A DNA stretch of 64,000 bases from JANSWY01 sp965228955 (GTDB lineage: Bacteria > Bacteroidota > Bacteroidia > Cytophagales > Cyclobacteriaceae), in NCBI GenBank assembly GCA_965228955.1, contig OZ245848.1:5146001-5210000 (forward strand), written 5' to 3'. A program made the position numbers and the translations under genes. This document shows positions 62,943 to 64,000 of this stretch, piece after piece. Numbering within the stretch: the first letter of the stretch is position 1; each line of letters opens with the position of its first letter. A model generated the notes under the pieces. The model was not told the DNA's origin. It worked only from the letters and a program-made list of their open reading frames with translations, and searched no databases.

Positions 62943-63635
62943 TTAATTTAACTGAGTAGAGTCCAAAAGAGGCTCCAGGTATTTCCAGACTGTTTCAGCA
63001 ACAATTAAATGTCCTTCTTCAGTCGGATGAATACCATCTGGTAAGTTCAAACTTGGTTCCCCTCCAACTTTATCAAGAATAAATGGAATCAAAGGCACAT
63101 CTTTAGCTTTTGATACAGCAGGAAACATCGCACGAAATTCAGATGCATAATCAGGTCCCATGTTAGGTGGAACTTCCATGCCTGCTAGTAATATTTTCAC
63201 ATCTGGATTGGCTGCACGAACTTTATCAACAATAGCCAATAGATTTTCTTTTGTTTGTCCCAATGGTAGTCCTCTCAGTCCGTCATTCCCAGCCAATTCC
63301 AGAACAAAAATCTCTGGAATAGTTTTTAGAACCCAGTCCACCCTTGATAATCCAGTAGCGGTGGTCTCGCCACTTAGGCCTGCATTAATGACTCTGTAAT
63401 TGTATCCCAAAGAATCCAACCTTCGCTGAATAATTGCACTAAATGCATCTGATTGATCAATCCCGTACCCTGCGGTAATACTATTCCCGAAAAACATTAT
63501 AACAGGTTTTTCAATATTTTCCTTAGGCTTTTCGTCAGCACTAGCAACGGGACGATTAGATTGTGTTTCCTGAGAATTGGAACACCCAAAAAGAATGCTC
63601 ACCGATAAGAAAACAAAGAGAACTATTTGCTTCAT
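62943..63635 (-). CDS. tesA: SGNH-family esterase lipoprotein (TesA-like)
   Basis: 230 residues. Lipobox SILFGC at Cys18. SGNH blocks are intact: FGNSITAGYG (nucleophile Ser), NAGLSGETT, LAGNDGLRG and DGIHPTEEGH (Asp/His). The family covers TesA-type acyl hydrolases, arylesterase and lysophospholipase; the exact substrate is not readable. It is divergent from a YbbA-like ABC ATPase, the same arrangement as tesA-ybbA in E. coli, which supports the name. Lipid anchoring is inferred. Confidence 0.88.
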   Translation of the reverse strand: MKQIVLFVFLSVSILFGCSNSQETQSNRPVASADEKPKENIEKPVIMFFGNSITAGYGIDQSDAFSAIIQRRLDSLGYNYRVINAGLSGETTATGLSRVDWVLKTIPEIFVLELAGNDGLRGLPLGQTKENLLAIVDKVRAANPDVKILLAGMEVPPNMGPDYASEFRAMFPAVSKAKDVPLIPFILDKVGGEPSLNLPDGIHPTEEGHLIVAETVWKYLEPLLDSTQLN

Positions 63636-63726
63636 CCTGCTATATTACCAAATTCTAAAATAATTTAAACTCATAAACGGTTATTCCGTTTTATTTTCGA
63701 ACGATTCCTAGACTAAAAACATAACA

Positions 63727-64000
63727 ATGTCATCTATTTTATCCGTAAAGGATCTCATCAAAGTATATAACGGTAACGCCAATAAGAAATTAACAATCCT
63801 TGACGAAATCAATTTTGATATTAAAGAAGGCGAAACATTTTCTATTGTTGGACCTTCTGGAAGTGGTAAAACTACATTACTCGGACTATGTGCGGGACTA
63901 GATCAGGTCACTTCCGGAGATATCATTTTAAACAACATTAAGCTTTCGGCTCTTAATGAGGATGAATTGGCCCAAGTCAGGAATCAACATGTGGGTTTTA
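63727..64000 (+). CDS. YbbA-like ABC transporter ATPase, truncated by the window
   Basis: 91 residues visible from ATG at 63727; the C-terminus lies beyond the window. SILSVKDLIKVYNG, then the Walker A motif GPSGSGKTT at about residues 43-51, and GLDQVTSGDIILN follow the MacB/LolD/YbbA pattern. Such ATPases power lipoprotein or export complexes; the permease YbbP would be expected next. It is divergent from the TesA-like gene across 91 bases. Confidence 0.88.
   Translation, partial: MSSILSVKDLIKVYNGNANKKLTILDEINFDIKEGETFSIVGPSGSGKTTLLGLCAGLDQVTSGDIILNNIKLSALNEDELAQVRNQHVGF

Overview
The window is one contiguous stretch of chromosome from an A+T-rich member of the Bacteroidota, most likely a free-living, probably marine, Cytophagales-type bacterium. 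The signs are: DUF6503-type lipoproteins; a Reg_prop/Y_Y_Y beta-propeller histidine kinase; a TonB-type energy transducer; a PD40-OmpA outer-membrane protein; an Lgt with a long insertion; weak or absent Shine-Dalgarno sequences; and several boxes resembling the Bacteroidota sigma consensus (TTG, about 19 bases, TAnnTTTG). No rRNA, tRNA, insertion sequence, prophage or CRISPR array was seen. Gene density is high, and only two gaps exceed 300 bases (1077-1874 and 39444-39980). Both gaps appear to hold small RNAs.

Layout. 1-9 kb: a truncated WG-repeat protein, a gap with three tandem small-RNA-like units, a SpoIIE phosphatase, a C2-like protein, a DUF6503 lipoprotein, and the trkA-trkH-lgt operon. 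9-20 kb: a hybrid histidine kinase, ttcA, and the alpha-2-macroglobulin lipoprotein with its usual partner pbpC. 19.5-23 kb: a TetR regulator with matching operators before itself and before a flavin-oxidase-like gene, then gap, a LytTR regulator and a lone ExbB-like protein. 23-33 kb: the giant propeller histidine kinase, an MFS exporter, an mlaE without mlaF/mlaD that overlaps an M1 peptidase lipoprotein gene, small secreted unknowns and tonB. 33-41 kb: a secreted unknown, an NSS symporter, a polytopic membrane protein, a helical protein, a structured RNA candidate and two coupled unknowns. 41-44 kb: proA-proB.

44-48.6 kb: a glycosyltransferase preceded by an overlooked 57-residue membrane protein; a DUF1835 protein; and a GbsR/MarR regulator followed by a membrane protein, a DCC-family protein and a TIGR01777 epimerase. 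Two near-identical 24-base palindromes flank the regulator. 48.8-56.4 kb: three overlapping genes encode a peptidoglycan-anchored PD40/OmpA protein, a large secreted unknown, and a secreted TPR protein with a CHAT caspase-like domain. 56.4-60.5 kb: a PhoX-like lipoprotein, an imelysin-like/di-heme peroxidase fusion and a VIT-type metal transporter. 60.7-64 kb: a methyltransferase, an AGCS symporter, a TesA-like esterase and, divergently, the start of a YbbA-like ABC ATPase.

The most unusual observation links separate parts of the window. The three tandem units at 1.2-1.8 kb share the core GTTTGGTTA at a fixed distance from a promoter-like box, and each ends in a terminator hairpin. One unit has an exact 15-base complement inside the structured RNA candidate at 39.77 kb. 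The core of another has an exact 12-base complement just before the start codon of a secreted-protein gene at 30.66 kb. This could be an sRNA family with a sponge and a target, but it rests on sequence reading only. The second candidate for novelty is the envelope CHAT operon.
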